In this document: in pieces, positions 1 through 11,473 of the stretch | How the letters are laid out: the number at the start of each line of letters is the position of its first letter | How positions within the stretch are numbered: position 1 is the stretch's first letter | Assembly (NCBI RefSeq): GCF_963576675.1 | Contig: NC_088912.1 | Location: 57,436,395-57,500,394 of the forward strand | Source: Euphorbia lathyris | Lineage: Eukaryota > Streptophyta > Magnoliopsida > Malpighiales > Euphorbiaceae | Length of the DNA: 64,000 bases | Direction: 5' to 3' | The notes under the pieces: generated by a model | What the model was told of the DNA's origin: nothing | The model's input: only the letters and a program-made list of their open reading frames with translations | Database searches by the model: none | Position numbers and translations under genes: made by a program

Positions 1-2687
1 TTCCCCCCACATCAACCAAACTGGGAATTTTCGTCATATTTCTCGGATGGGAAATGGAATTTCCTTTAGCCATTGGAATACTATCTGCCAATAAACGAGT
101 TTAATCTCTGTCCATGTCAGATTTCCCCCAATGCTTAGTTAGAACTCATCGCATACCATAAAATCTGGCGACCCACCAAGAAACCTAAAGAAGACTTTGT
201 GTATTGGGCTTGCCCGAAGAAACGATCAAACTTCCTAACGAAAAAAGTATCTAGCCTGAAAAATTTCAAACCCTTTTGGTTTTGGATCGAACGGAACGGT
301 ACAGATCCAAACCATACTTATGATCCAAGAGGCTTCCCATTTGCCCGAAAATGGAACGAAAATCCTGAACTTGGAAAGATGCTCAAATTTTAACCCCTGT
401 GGAAGAGGTCTGGGCCCATCAGATATTCTCCTACAACATTCAGTGGGAATGCTCCCGATTTCTGAATATTCTTCGAGGGAACGGCCGAACATGCTTCTTT
501 GATGAAAATCATGAGATCATTTACCCAAATACTGAGCTTTTTACAGGTATTGATCTTGATTTTTACATTCATTCTTTTCTCTTTTTGATGTAGGCTTTTT
601 TCTGATCATGACTTCTGGTACCCAAAAATTGTTAGCCCAATTGGAGAAGCTGAAACAGAAAAGAGATAAACAAAAGTCACAAACTGAGATGTCAACTGCT
701 CCTTCTACCGAAAATGCACCCAACATTCCAACTGTCACAGAGACTAGTCAAGCTCCAGCAGCGCAACTGATCCCTTAAGGCCTAGTTCCCCTTGAAGCGA
801 ACGAAACTCCCACCGAAGAGGTCAATCATATAGTCATGGCCTTTCTATCCTCCTTCTCCGAGCGAACTCTCGAAACCAATCTAAACACCGAAGACATACC
901 CTTCATCAACACAACACCTTCTATTGATATTTACCTGATAAAGGATGATGGTCCTCCCTCCCCAAATGGTTTCAACTTAAACATTGATGACTTTTTTAGA
1001 ACGATCCTCAACCTTCACCTGATGCTCCTTTAAAGAGACAAACCAAAAAGGAAAAAGGTGGTGAAGGCGCCTCCACAAACACTATCAATGTTCCTCGAAA
1101 AAAGGTGAGAAAACTCCTTATTGAACTCGAAGAATATGGTAGCACTGCCTCATATATTTCTGTTACTAAGAAAGAAATTTTGCTGGAGGAGACTACCAAA
1201 AAGCTATCCCGGACTTCCCGTCTCCGTTGAGTTCACATTCCCTTAGCTAAAGACACGTATTTCTCTAAGAAACGGGATAGGGAGATTGAAGTCATTGACT
1301 TAATGAACCCATTCCTAAAAGGAGAAAGGAGTATAAAGAAATGAGGGCTCAGATGAAAGCCGAAGGAAAACTTACTGTTCCTCAAGGGGTTAACTGGGAG
1401 ACTGTTCATCAAATTACTAAGACAGTTACCCCTGAACAACTGACCAAGTACTCTCAATACGACCGTTTCAAAGTGAGCCTTCTTTTTCTTTATTTTTAGT
1501 AAATAATTTTATTCGCATAGAATTTAACTTGATTAAACTTTACTCCTAATTCTTAGTTTTGGTCTGCACTCTTCGGGAACCATCTGACCCTTCAGATTCT
1601 TGGTTTCACCGAAGATGTCGTACATCTTTCGGTGATGCCTAATGATGCTGAGTTCTTCGAGCATTTGGATGCTTTTGAAGCTTCTCGCGAAGCTTTAGAA
1701 AGAAAAGTTGCTGTAAGCTCCATTTCCTTTCTTGTTATTTTACTATTTTTACTTTTGTTTGGTTATTTACTCCTTCCTTGCTTTTCAGGATCTATCATCT
1801 ACGACTTTGCTCATTGAACAATTTCATAATCTAGCTGAGAAATACCATGAGCTAAAGTCGAAGATGAACGATCAGTAACTTTCCACTGATGCAGCTCTAA
1901 AAGAACTGGACAATGTGCGAAGCGAGATATTTATAGCATAAGAAGAGCCGAACCAAACAAAGGAAAAGGCTTTGGCCTTAGAGAAAGCAGAGAAAATGAC
2001 CCTTCAGAAAGCAGCTCATATTGACGAACTTGACGGACACATTGCCAAGAAAAATGATCTCATAAGAAAACATCTGCTAATCTGAAAGATCTACAAGCGA
2101 GGTATGATGTTGCCACAAATGATGCTGATAAACATCTGAAAGCGCAAAATTAGCTTGAAGACGAACTTGAAGCTTCGAAGAAAGAGCTTGATGCTTTAAA
2201 AGATTCGATGACCGAAGTCGTCCTGCAACTAGATTCGGACATAACAGATGCTAAAACAACAAATGATAAAGCTGAGAAAGCTGAGAAAACAACCTCCTTT
2301 GTTCAAGCTAATAATGATGAGCTTAGGGAAAAAATAGCTTCTCTAAATCAAGAAAAAATTAACTCCGAAGATCATTTCACCAAAGCGATCGAAGACTTGA
2401 AAAAACAAACTGTGGATACAATCGTGCAAGCAAAAGAAGAAGCTGAAGAGCTTGGAAACAAGAAATCTCTTCAATACTGAGTGAAATTTCTTCGAACTAT
2501 GAGGGAGAAGATTCCCGAAGCCAATTTTGACTTCTGGGTTAATCTTTTCCCTCCGGAAGATCCAGATTACCCTATGATCCCGGATCAAGGAGAATTTCCC
2601 AATCCAAGACCTTTAGATGGGCTGAATGAATATATGGCTTTCTTTGCAATCTATCTGTTGCTTTTGTCTAATTTCTTAGATATATAA
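1..2687 (+). pseudogene. Decayed spliced antisense gene of the Tat element (gypsy-type transposon protein with coiled coil)
   Basis: Plus-strand coding blocks are joined by plausible GT-AG introns (547-593, 1473-1556, 1713-1788). The first block (about 199-546) reads like the putative gypsy-type transposon domain (Transposase_28 family) with a W/F-rich core (FKPFWFWIERN, YDPRGFPF). Middle blocks are Ser/Thr/Pro-rich. The last blocks (1789-2690) are a long Lys/Glu/Asp/Leu heptad-type coiled coil that ends in a Pro-rich tail (FPPEDPDYPM). Several in-frame stops (for example near 777, 1877 and 2479) show decay. The gene is convergent with the minus-strand integrase ending at 3105. The family name is from memory of the motif and is uncertain; the antisense, spliced layout is seen directly. 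The start lies before or near the window edge. Confidence 0.55.
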
Positions 2688-3104
2688 AAATTATATCTTA
2701 TTCATTCGTTTTATGCGTAAATAAATCTGTTATCTGTTTTAGAATTTTTCGACTTGATGATTGTGGCTAGAATCCTTTAAACTTGCATAGGATTAGTCTT
2801 TGATTTAATAAAAAACGATTCCATGTAAGATTTATGAAAAGAAAGAGGATATTATTACTCATGTTTTTCAACTGCTAAAAAAGAAGGATTTACACAAGCT
2901 GAAGAAACTGAAATTGTTCTAAAAGAAATACAGACTATCGAAAGGTAGATTTACTGATAAAATTTCCTTAAAGACACAACATTCCGCGTCCTTGGAATGG
3001 ATCTGCCTTCTAGATCTCGAAGCTTGTATGCATGGGTTCCTATGCATTCGTGAATATGAAGAGGTCCTTCCCAATTCCTTCCCAGTTCCCTTATCAACTC
3101 TGGA
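2688..3104. other. Gap between convergent genes of the Tat element
   Basis: AT-rich sequence between the 3' ends of the antisense gene and integrase. No ORF or repeat stands out. It should hold the two facing polyadenylation regions. Confidence 0.4.
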
Positions 3105-4520
3105 TTATGAAGCATCAGCATTCCGCATAACTAGGTCTCCCACATAGAATTGTCTAGGCCTGACCCGTTTGTCATAGCTAGTTTTGACACGATTTTTATA
3201 TGCAACTGATTTGATCAACGCTTCTTCTCTTCGTTCCTCCAAGAAATCCAATTTTCGGCTCATTGCTTCTTCATTCCCATCAATGGAAAAATACGTTGCT
3301 CTAGGACTAGAGGAACCTATTTCCACCGGGACGAAGGCCTCAACTCCATATGTAAGAGAAAAAAGGGTTTCACTAGTGGCGGACCTAAGGGTAATTCTAT
3401 ATGCCCATAGGACATGTTGCAATTGATCCACCCAGGACCCTTTTTCCTTTCCCAATCTTTTCTTTAATCCTTGAACAATTGTTCGGTTTGTCACTTCGAT
3501 CATCCCACTTGTTTGAGGGTGGCCTACCGAAGAGAAACGAAGCTTGATGCCGAAATCTACACAGAATGTTCGGAAAGCTCTACAATCAAACTGCTTGCCA
3601 TTATCTGTTATGATTGTGTGTGGAACCCCAAAACGACATATAACCATTAACTGGTGATGTAAGCTGAAGAAATTATGGCAACTGCTTCGGCTTCTACCCA
3701 TTTGGAAAAATGATCCCCAGCCACAATCAAAATTTTCTTTTGTCCGCGCGCAGTTGGAAAAGCACCCACAATATCAATTCCCCATGTTGCAAAAAGCCAA
3801 GCTGGCTGAATCACTCTTAACACCGCCGCAGGGGATTGAATAATTGGGGCGAAAGATTGACACACCGAACACTTCTTCATAAACTTTGTCGCATCTTTGA
3901 TCATTTTTTGCCAGAAAAATCCGTGTAACTGAGCTTTTTTGGCCAAAGCATCTCTCCCTTGATAGGACCCACACAAACCTTCATGGATCTCCTGCAAGAT
4001 CCGACCTCCTTCCTCAAAGCTTACGCATTTCAACCATGGCCTATCAAAAGACCTTCGATACAAGACTCCCTCTATCACCGAGTATCTTCCTGCTTTGTGC
4101 AAAACTTGAATTTGCTCATTCTTCTCCTCTGGCAAAACACATGTCATTAGATATGAGTAAATTGGATAAAACCACTCGTCAGGGAGATCAATGACCATGA
4201 CCTCCACTGATTGAATGCTGGAAACTGGGATACTACCAACTGAGAATAGCTTTATCTGGTTTGATAACATTAAGAATTCTTAACCCTTGTAACAATGCCT
4301 CATACTCAGCTACATTGTTAGACGATACAAAACCTAACTTAGCAGCGTAACGAAGCTTTTAATCTCCAAGACCTTTGATAAAAATCCCAATACCAGAACC
4401 ATCCTTATTCGCGCTACCATCTACGAAAATTTCCCACATCGCCGAACTTGCTGGCACCAAACCTTGCTGATCAGGAATTTCTATCAAAAAATCAGCCAAA
4501 GCTTGGGCTTTGAATGCTTT
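3105..4520 (-). pseudogene. Tat pol fragment: RNase H and integrase
   Basis: From the high-coordinate end, the sequence starts abruptly in the linker before the second RNase H (KAQALADFLIE, then WEIFVDGSANKDGSGIGIFI, about 4400-4515). It continues through an RNase H interrupted by a TAA near 4357 and a frameshift near 4275. It then enters integrase with an HHCC finger ending in CSVC, a first catalytic Asp in WGIDIVGAFP, the second in IITDNGKQF and the Glu in the block usually read as PQTNGQVEVTNR (here QTSGMIEVTNR). A frameshift near 3650-3700 separates the first Asp from the rest. The C-terminus (RPRQFYVGDLVMR) is typical. The catalytic residues are visible, but the frame is broken and RT is absent upstream. 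Confidence 0.8.
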
Positions 4521-5412
4521 TCGCAGTTTATACAGAAGAAAAAACAATACAAATTGATAATCTACAGAAATTCTCAAGAAGCATTCAGAGATATACTGAA
4601 GTTATCAAGATACAATAATTTCTAAGGCTTTAATTCCAGCATTGAAGGAAGCAAGATCGAGAGATACACTTCCTTGAGATACAAGATACAATTGAAAAAG
4701 ACGAACTAGAGGCTTGACATCCTTACAGAGACAGTAAAAGGATTCACAACCCATATGCTCTCATCTGTTACAGTCTTTATTCTCTGTATTCTTTACTTTT
4801 GACATATGATCAACACTGTCAAATACTTGTTTATCAAAAACACAATTCAATCCAATGCAAATTATTTTATGTTCATCATTTCATTCCATTACTGCTTTAT
4901 GAATATTCTAGGGAAATCCATATAAGCAAGATATAGAAATAGTTATCATTTTATGAAGTTAGAAGAGATTCAGTTCATAAAAGGATAATTGCATCACATC
5001 ATCTACTTGTTTCGTTTTTAATTCTTATTTCCAATTCACTACGATAGGTCGAGGAATTGGGATTATTTATCTGAAAGCATCTAAGTTATTTAATCATGGA
5101 TCGAGAGATTGGATTAAATATTCTTATCTGATACAACTGTAGTAAGATTGAAAAGTATTTACAAGTTTATATTTACCAAAAACCTTATTTGTATCCCGAG
5201 CTATGCACGGAATCAAAACCAAAGAAATCTAACTTAAGTTTTATTATTATTTTTAACCAAACTATTTTACAAACTTATTTATTTATTTTCTATAACCAAA
5301 AGAAAACGAATTAATAAATTAATCAGTTACAATAGTCAATCAGCGTTCTCTGTGTGAACGATATCTTATTATTACTACAAGCGGACCTTCCACTTGCGGA
5401 ATTCGCCTAACA
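4520..5412 (+). repeat. Athila-type LTR, 5'-truncated, plus orientation
   Basis: The segment ends in TTCGCCTAACA just before a tRNA-Asp primer-binding site, as a 5' LTR does. Its last 80 bases (GATATCTTATTATTACTACAAG, then ACTTGCGGAA) resemble the ends of the LTRs at 13303-14760 and 16106-17607, but it is a different subfamily. It is about 890 bases against about 1450-1500 for those, and no TG start is seen at the junction with Tat RNase H, so about 550 bases of its 5' end are missing. No target-site duplication is visible at the junction. Confidence 0.6.
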
Positions 5413-5418
5413 AGTTTT

Positions 5419-5435
5419 TGGCGCCGTTGCCGGGG
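5419..5435 (+). promoter_or_regulatory. Primer-binding site, tRNA-Asp type
   Basis: TGGCGCCGTTGCCGGGG lies 6 bases after the LTR end CA. It is the PBS typical of Athila and some Tat elements, complementary to the 3' end of tRNA-Asp, and it sets the plus orientation of this copy. Confidence 0.85.
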
Positions 5436-5545
5436 AACGCTAGAGAGATTGACTTATATAAATCATTATTTTATTTATTCCGAATTTTGGTTTATAGACT
5501 TATATGAAATTCTTTCTAATTAGCAGGTACTAAGATTAAGAGTTT

Positions 5546-7293
5546 ATGCGTCAGACACGAAGTGCTAAGCAGACACCAGAGCCTTATCAACCTAAGATTG
5601 AAAAGAATTTAAAGAAAAAGAAAAGAGCAAGGAAAAATAAGAACAAAAACAAAGAAAAGATGGCAGTACCGTAGAGATTAATGGACTACGCTGCACCAGG
5701 ACTCAATGGAGTACCAGATGGGGTAGTGCGTCCACCGATTGTTGCAGAACAGTTTGATATCAAACCATCTTTATTGCAAATGTTACAAAATAGTGTCCAA
5801 TACTATGGACTACCGAAGGAGAATCCGAACACTCACCTGGCAAGTTTTTTTGAGATTTGTGACACCTTTAAAATCAATAAGGTGACCGCAGATGATATTA
5901 AGCTTCGTCTTTTCCCATTTACATTAAAGGACAAGGCAAAAGCCTGGTTGAACTCACTTCCACTAGGAACAATCACCACTTGGGACCAACTACCCAAGAG
6001 TTTTCTATCCAAATTCTTTCCCCTAGCAAAAACAACAAGAATTGTCAAAGAGATTACATCATTCACCCAGCATGAAACTGAAACCATATATGAGGCATGG
6101 GAATGCTTTAAAGAATTCCAAAGGTTCTGCCAACACCATAACCTACCCAAAGAATTACTCATGCAAACCTTTTATAATGGTATTAACCCAACCACCCGAG
6201 GAACAATTGATGCGATGGCTGGAGGATCATTTATGAAAAAGACTTCTGCTGAAGCATTCGATCTGTTGGAAGAAATGGCAACAAACAGCAGTATGTGGCC
6301 AGTAGAAAGATCGCAAGTTACTAATGATAATAATGCTCCCGCCTCTTCTTCATTCTCGACAGTGAAAGGTATACATGAATTAGACCCCGTTACACTATTG
6401 CAAGCATAATTTTCTATTTTGTCTCATAAGATAGACAAATTACATACAAAAGTACAGAACCAATCTAATAATGATTGTAGTAATTTGGATACGGGAGAAC
6501 AAGTTAATTATGTTCAAAATCGAAATAATCCTTATTCGAATACCTACAGCCAAGGATGGAGAAGTCATCCAAATTTTGGCTGGAAAGAAGGAAATAATTC
6601 CAACCAAGATAAGACAAACACTAACCACACCAGTGACCCACTAGGAAATCTCTCTTCTAAAATTGATAAATTTATTGATGGAATATGTGGAAAAATTGAT
6701 CACCGGGACGGTAATTTTAAAAGAATCGAAAATAAATTCGATCAACTTTTCAAAAACCATTCATCTTCCATCCATAATCTAGAAGTACAGATCGAGCAAT
6801 TAGCAAATGCCATCCCATGTAGAGGTCATGGCGGACTTCCTAGTAATATAGAAAGTAATCCTAGAGAACAAATGAAAGCTATCACTCTCAGATCAGGAAA
6901 AAAAATATATTAATCCTTATGCTACCAGTATTGAGACTAGAGTTTTACAGGAAAAAGAAACACATATCCTACAAGCATCGGCTATACCGAATTCTTATAA
7001 TGATAATTTTGTCAAGGCTGCTAAAGAAGCCAGTACTAATACTTATAAACCTAAACCACCTTATCCTCAACGTACACGAAATAAAGATTACGATAAACAA
7101 CTCATTAATTTTCTAGACAAACTGAAAAATATTCATATTAATCTATCATTTATGGATGCTATAACATAGATTCCTAATTATAGCAAATTTCTCAAAGATT
7201 TAATTGCTAAGAAAATTAGTTGGGAAGGAGCGTCTACAATTGCCCTTACGGAAGATTGTAGTTCCATAATTTCGAGTCAGGTACCAACAAAAT
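5546..7293 (+). pseudogene. Athila gag and start of protease region, truncated
   Basis: The ATG at 5546 starts MRQTRSAKQTPEPYQPKIEK followed by a very Lys-rich stretch. A TAG at 5672 breaks the frame. The main capsid part (5681-6409) has the plant retrotransposon gag signature: ENPNTHLASFFEICDTFK, KLRLFPFTLKDKAKAWL and the block from YEAW to FYNGINPTTRGTID. Reading continues in the same frame after a TAA near 6408 to 6913 (Asn/Ser-rich linker), then shifts frame (NPYATSIETRVLQ) and reaches IPNYSKFLKDLIAKK and ALTEDCSS, the lead-in to Athila protease. At about 7293 the sequence changes to an unrelated LTR-like fragment, so protease, RT and integrase are absent. Confidence 0.8.
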
Positions 7294-7866
7294 TGATAAC
7301 ATCCGCCATAAAATATGAAGGATTAAGCTGAGAATATTCCCACAAGGGAGGATCAGAAGGAAGAAAAGATAAGATAAGATCCGCCTCCCTGGCATATATG
7401 GTGTACAGCTGTAAATACGGTGTCGTACCATGGGCCCATCCCGAGATCCGCCTAGAAGTGTACAGCTGGAAATACGATGTCGTACCATGGATCCATCCCA
7501 AGATCCGCCTATGAGAGAAATATGGGATCCGCCCCTCATGGCGATCCGCCCTTATGGAAACTGAGCAGGTATACGGCGAAGCTCACTATCATTAAACTAG
7601 CACTAATGATACCTTAAAGACCGTAAAAGCTCGGAGGTTAAAGGTCAGAGTTAAGCTGCATTAAAAGAGAATTACACTTCATTAAAAAGGCATTAAAAGG
7701 GAGTTATTACGGTTATCATTCAAACCTATATAAATACCCCTGTAACATGACAACAAAGGTACACTTACGCACTATTCTAAACCCTACTTTGTCATTTCAG
7801 TTTATTCTCTTAAGAAGATTACTGACTTAGGCATTGGAGTGTCCCCGGCCGATCCCAACGGCGCCT
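7294..7866 (+). repeat. LTR-like fragment with TATA box
   Basis: The segment begins TGATAACATCCGCC at the point where Athila coding similarity stops. It carries a TATATAAATA box at 7727-7736 and, about 90 bases further on, a GC-rich tract (GGAGTGTCCCCGGCCGATCC) of the kind found near the 3' end of many plant gypsy LTRs. No clean CA end or target duplication is found, so it may be a truncated solo LTR or a recombinant piece. It has no coding potential. Confidence 0.35.
7401..7510. repeat. Two-copy tandem repeat, 57-bp period
   Basis: Copies at 7401-7453 and 7458-7510 share GTGTACAGCT, AAATACG, TGTCGTACCATGG and GATCCGCCT, with about five substitutions. They lie upstream of the TATA box of the LTR-like fragment, where U3 repeats are common. 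Confidence 0.8.
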
Positions 7867-8582
7867 CGCTGATCTTACCGAGATTTTATGATCTCGGCCG
7901 AGATTCGGCCCCTGGTGGCTGAATTTCGCGCGTATTAACTCCGTTTGTGCAATTTTCTGGGTATAAATGCCCTGTATATTTGAATAAATGCATACCTTAA
8001 CTTAAAAACACAAGTTTAAAACATTAAATTCAAGGAAAACCAAAGATTTATCCTTATTAAATGTTAATAATGAATCATTAAAGACCTTAAATAGAGTTTA
8101 ATGAACAATTAATGGGCATTAAATCATACAAGTTAATTGATAGGTATTAATGTAAAGTAAAAACTCAAACATATACTAAAAACTCAAACAAATAAATGGA
8201 TTATGAGACCGATTCATATTAGAATTTATGTGTTTTAAGTGTAATAAACTCATTCTGATATATGAAGAATCATTATTAAAAGTCATATAAGTTCATTTAT
8301 ATAAAATAACCTTAAATGAGTTTAGGAAAATGTATTATTATGTTCATCATTTCAAGAACTATTATAAGTTATTAACATTTAAAGGGATTTTTATTGATTA
8401 AGTGGTAATCATATAAAAATTGTAACAGAGATAAATCAGAATAAAAAGACAAAAGTGAGAAAGGAATTGAATTTTTATTGCATAATTCATATATACACAA
8501 ATGAACTAAACATATATACAATGAAAAATTAAAATCAAACAAAACACAAATATTTACAAACTTAAAACCTAAACTAAATAAA
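7867..8582 (-). other. AT-rich 3' region of the minus-strand Athila, no LTR found
   Basis: This follows the ATHILA ORF-1 stop in the element's orientation. Near 7868-7905 it holds ACCGAGAT/ATCTCGG inverted motifs like those in the LTRs and in the spacer upstream of ORF-1. The rest is AT-rich with TTAA-based words. A 3' LTR matching 13303-14760 should follow but is absent, so the 3' end has been lost. Confidence 0.4.
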
Positions 8583-9530
8583 CTAATCTAAATACTCATC
8601 CCGTTGAATCGGGATTCGCATGGCCCTATAACGATCGATCTTCATCTGCACGAAGATTTGCCTTTCTTCCGCAGAAAGGAATCGCGGGCCTATCCTAAAG
8701 ATACGTTTCACGAGGCCCTCACTTTCCAAAAATTCATAGTCTAATGTTGGAAAGGATTCAGCATCGCTCCAAGGAACAGAAATAGTTCCCTTGGCCCCGA
8801 GAATTATTCCACAGATGATATTGCCAAAACCAATCTTCTTGTCCTTAGATCGAGAAGCGGCAATGAGACCTTCCATCAAATTTTTTGAAGTATTGACGGT
8901 GTTCCCTTGGAAAATATCACCTAAAATATACAAGTATGTGTCTTGGACAACACTGCTAAAAGTGCGGCCAAATAAACTGTGACATAGAAACTTGTGCAGA
9001 TACAACATCGAATTGGAGTTGATGGATTTGTTATAGGCGAGACGTGGATTGAAACGCCAGAAACCGGATAACATCCTCCAAATGTCTCTGGATGTCATAT
9101 CTCTGCCAGGATGATAATTGGTTGTATCCCTTGGCGGAAAACCAAACCAGGCATGTAATTCAGGGTACCCAAATGTAAAGGTTTCGCCATCCCTGCTAAA
9201 ACTCAGACGAACCCGACGTTTGTTCACGAAGCGAATAGTACAGAAAAATTCGAGAATCCAGTCTCCAATTATAAGAAACTTCATTTGAACAAACTTCGAC
9301 CAGCCCAAATTTCTCAAGTAGCGATTCATATCCTCGCTAATTCCGAGTTCATCATTTAAGAACTCGTCCATATACAACATTCCTACAAAGAATGTGTAGC
9401 GAAGTTGATAATAACGGCGGCCTTCGTCATGGTTATGAATGGGAAATGGTGCACCATAGCGTTCTGACAAGTCAGGACGCTTATTACGTGCAGCAGCGAT
9501 CTTCTTGGAAGATTGGCGCTTGGAAGTCAT
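8583..9530 (-). CDS. ATHILA ORF-1 protein of an Athila-type retrotransposon
   Basis: An intact frame of 315 codons, read on the minus strand, in the slot 3' of integrase where Athila elements carry their extra ORF. The N-terminus is basic (SKRQSSKKIAAARNKR). It is followed by a globular part with YYQLRYTFFVGMLYMDEF, YLRNLGWSKFVQM, DWILEFFCTIRFV, FTFGYPELHAWFGFPPRDT and FGNIICGIILGAKGT. This fits the Arabidopsis retrotransposon ORF-1 (ATHILA) family. No signal peptide or clear membrane helix is seen, so an envelope role is not supported. The function of the family is not known. It is the only undamaged retrotransposon reading frame of this size in the left third of the window. The first ATG is used as start because upstream sequence has stops. 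Confidence 0.8.
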   Translation of the reverse strand: MTSKRQSSKKIAAARNKRPDLSERYGAPFPIHNHDEGRRYYQLRYTFFVGMLYMDEFLNDELGISEDMNRYLRNLGWSKFVQMKFLIIGDWILEFFCTIRFVNKRRVRLSFSRDGETFTFGYPELHAWFGFPPRDTTNYHPGRDMTSRDIWRMLSGFWRFNPRLAYNKSINSNSMLYLHKFLCHSLFGRTFSSVVQDTYLYILGDIFQGNTVNTSKNLMEGLIAASRSKDKKIGFGNIICGIILGAKGTISVPWSDAESFPTLDYEFLESEGLVKRIFRIGPRFLSAEERQIFVQMKIDRYRAMRIPIQRDEYLD

Positions 9531-10217
9531 GGTTTTTGTAAGAGTAAAAAGTTTCTGAACTTTGTGAAAAGTTTGAAGAATTGAGAAGGAAATCAGAGTA
9601 TAGATGAAAAGAAATGGAAAGTAATGAATCTGATCTTCTCTAATTATTTATAGGGATACTATGATGAATTAATGTGTCCGTTGGTTGCGAAAAGGTACAA
9701 ATTCAGACCTCTTGGCATTGAAGAAACTCAATTTTTCGAGTTGAACAACAATGGTACATGAACTGAAGAAGAAAAAGGAAGAGACAGGTCTGATACGACC
9801 CGTGTCGCGACCGAGAATTGCTAATCTCGGTCGCGACACGCTGATTTCCTCTCGGAAATCAGGCGTCGAAACCCTGCTATCTGAATCTCGGTCTAGAATT
9901 TAAAAACTCGGTAAGATCAAATATGTTTCCTTCCTGACTTAGACAATTTTGAACGTGCGGAATCTCAACTGAGATTCCTGAAATCTCAACTGAGATTCCT
10001 GAATTTCTTCTAATTCAATTTATTTACCTAAAATCTGATTAAAAACATGACTTAAATATATTTTTATGTATTTTAAACTTGATATAAACTCATTTAAACA
10101 CTAAAAATCATAAAATAAAATGTGTAAAAATAAATAAAAATAGAATTAAATTAAAAATAAAAGCTAAACTTAAAAATAAACAAAAGCGAAGCAATAAAAT
10201 GTATGAAAATTAACGAA
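9531..10217. other. Spacer between integrase and ORF-1 with structured repeats
   Basis: Non-coding spacer of the minus-strand Athila. It contains a strong hairpin (9801-9840) and a short direct repeat at about 9958-10003 in which AATCTCAACTGAGATT, itself nearly palindromic, occurs twice. The stretch 10020-10217 is plain AT-rich sequence. Confidence 0.6.
9801..9840. repeat. Long perfect hairpin (CGTGTCGCGACCGAGA arms)
   Basis: A 16-base arm CGTGTCGCGACCGAGA and its exact complement TCTCGGTCGCGACACG flank an 8-base loop. Closely related hairpins lie in the LTR at 14468-14508 and in the solo LTR at 16371-16408. Confidence 0.9.
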
Positions 10218-11473
10218 TTAATCTTCATGAAATTTTGTTACAAACTTAATTTTCTTAATTGGAGCGTTTTCATAATAAATTTTGCATCTATTACCGTTAA
10301 CCTTAAAACGAACTCCATTTGGTCCCTCAAGTTCTAAGGATCCATAGTCGAAAGTTTTAACGACTAAGAATGGTCCTGACCACCTATACTTAAGCTTACC
10401 TGGAAATAATCTGAGTCGTGAATTAAACAGCAACACCTTGTCTCCAACATGAAAGATTTTGACTTTAATTTTGGCATCGTGCCATTTTTTCACTTTCTCT
10501 TTATATTTTTTGCATTTTCGTAAGATAAATGACGTAATTCATCCAACTCATTTAAGTCGAATAAACGTTTCTTACCGGCTTCTTGTAAATCGTAATTAAG
10601 TGCTTTAATAGCCCAATAAACTTTATACTCTAATTCTACTGGTAAATGACAAGTTTTTCCATACACAAGTCGGTACAGTGTCATTCTTATAGGTGTTTTA
10701 AATGCAGTACGGTATGCCCATAACGCATTGTTAAGTTTACCAGACCAGTCTTTTCTTGAAGATGAAACTGTTTTCTCTAATATCCACTTGAGTTCTCTAT
10801 TTGATATCTCCGCTTGACCATTCGATTGAGGATGGTATGGCGTAGATACACGGTGGTGTACTCCATATTTTCTCATAAGTGATTCAAAACTTCGGTTTAT
10901 GAAATGGGTACCTCCATCACTTATCATAACTCTAGGGACTCCAAATCTACAGAATATGTCATCAAGAAACTTAACGACAACCTTAGCATCGTTTGTTGGG
11001 GTTGCAATTGCTTCAACCCACTTTGAAACATAATCTACGGCTACTAAAATATAAGTTTTACCAAAAGAAGGGGGAAAAGGACCCATGAAATCGATCCCCC
11101 ACATGTCAAAGACTTCAACTTCTAACATATTTGTGAGAGGCATCTCATCTTTTCTTCCTAAATTCCCGGTTCTTTGACATATGTCACACCGAATAATAAA
11201 CGAACGAACGTCTTTAAACAATGTAGGCCAAAAGAATCCACATTCTAATATCCTAGCTACTGTTTTACTAACGTCGTTATGCCCTCCATAAGAGCTTGAA
11301 TGGCATTCTGACATTATAGACTCGTATTCATCTTCACTAACGCATCTCCTAATTATACCATCACCACAAGTTTTGAACAAGAAATGATCCTCCCAAAAAT
11401 ACTTTTTAATATTGGAAAAGAATTTTTTCCTTTGTTGGAAACTTAACCCTTCTGGAACAATGTTATCCGCATA
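10218..11473 (-). pseudogene. Athila integrase, broken frame
   Basis: The frame runs on from the RNase H block after a TAG at 11474. It holds a zinc-finger region ([26 protein letters not shown]) and a full set of acidic residues: [19 protein letters not shown], and [14 protein letters not shown]. The usual block after the finger is present. Near 10500 an A-rich tract (AAAAAATATAAA) causes a one-base frameshift, after which the C-terminal part continues (KWHDAKI, VGDKVLLFNSRL, and KYRWSGPFLV of the GPY/F type) to a stop at 10218. The catalytic core looks intact; the frameshift and upstream stop disable it as a polyprotein. Confidence 0.85.

Noticed and set aside
4500..4530. Target duplication for the Athila block
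   Set aside because: The bases at 14761-14765 (GAGCA) are not found at the left junction.
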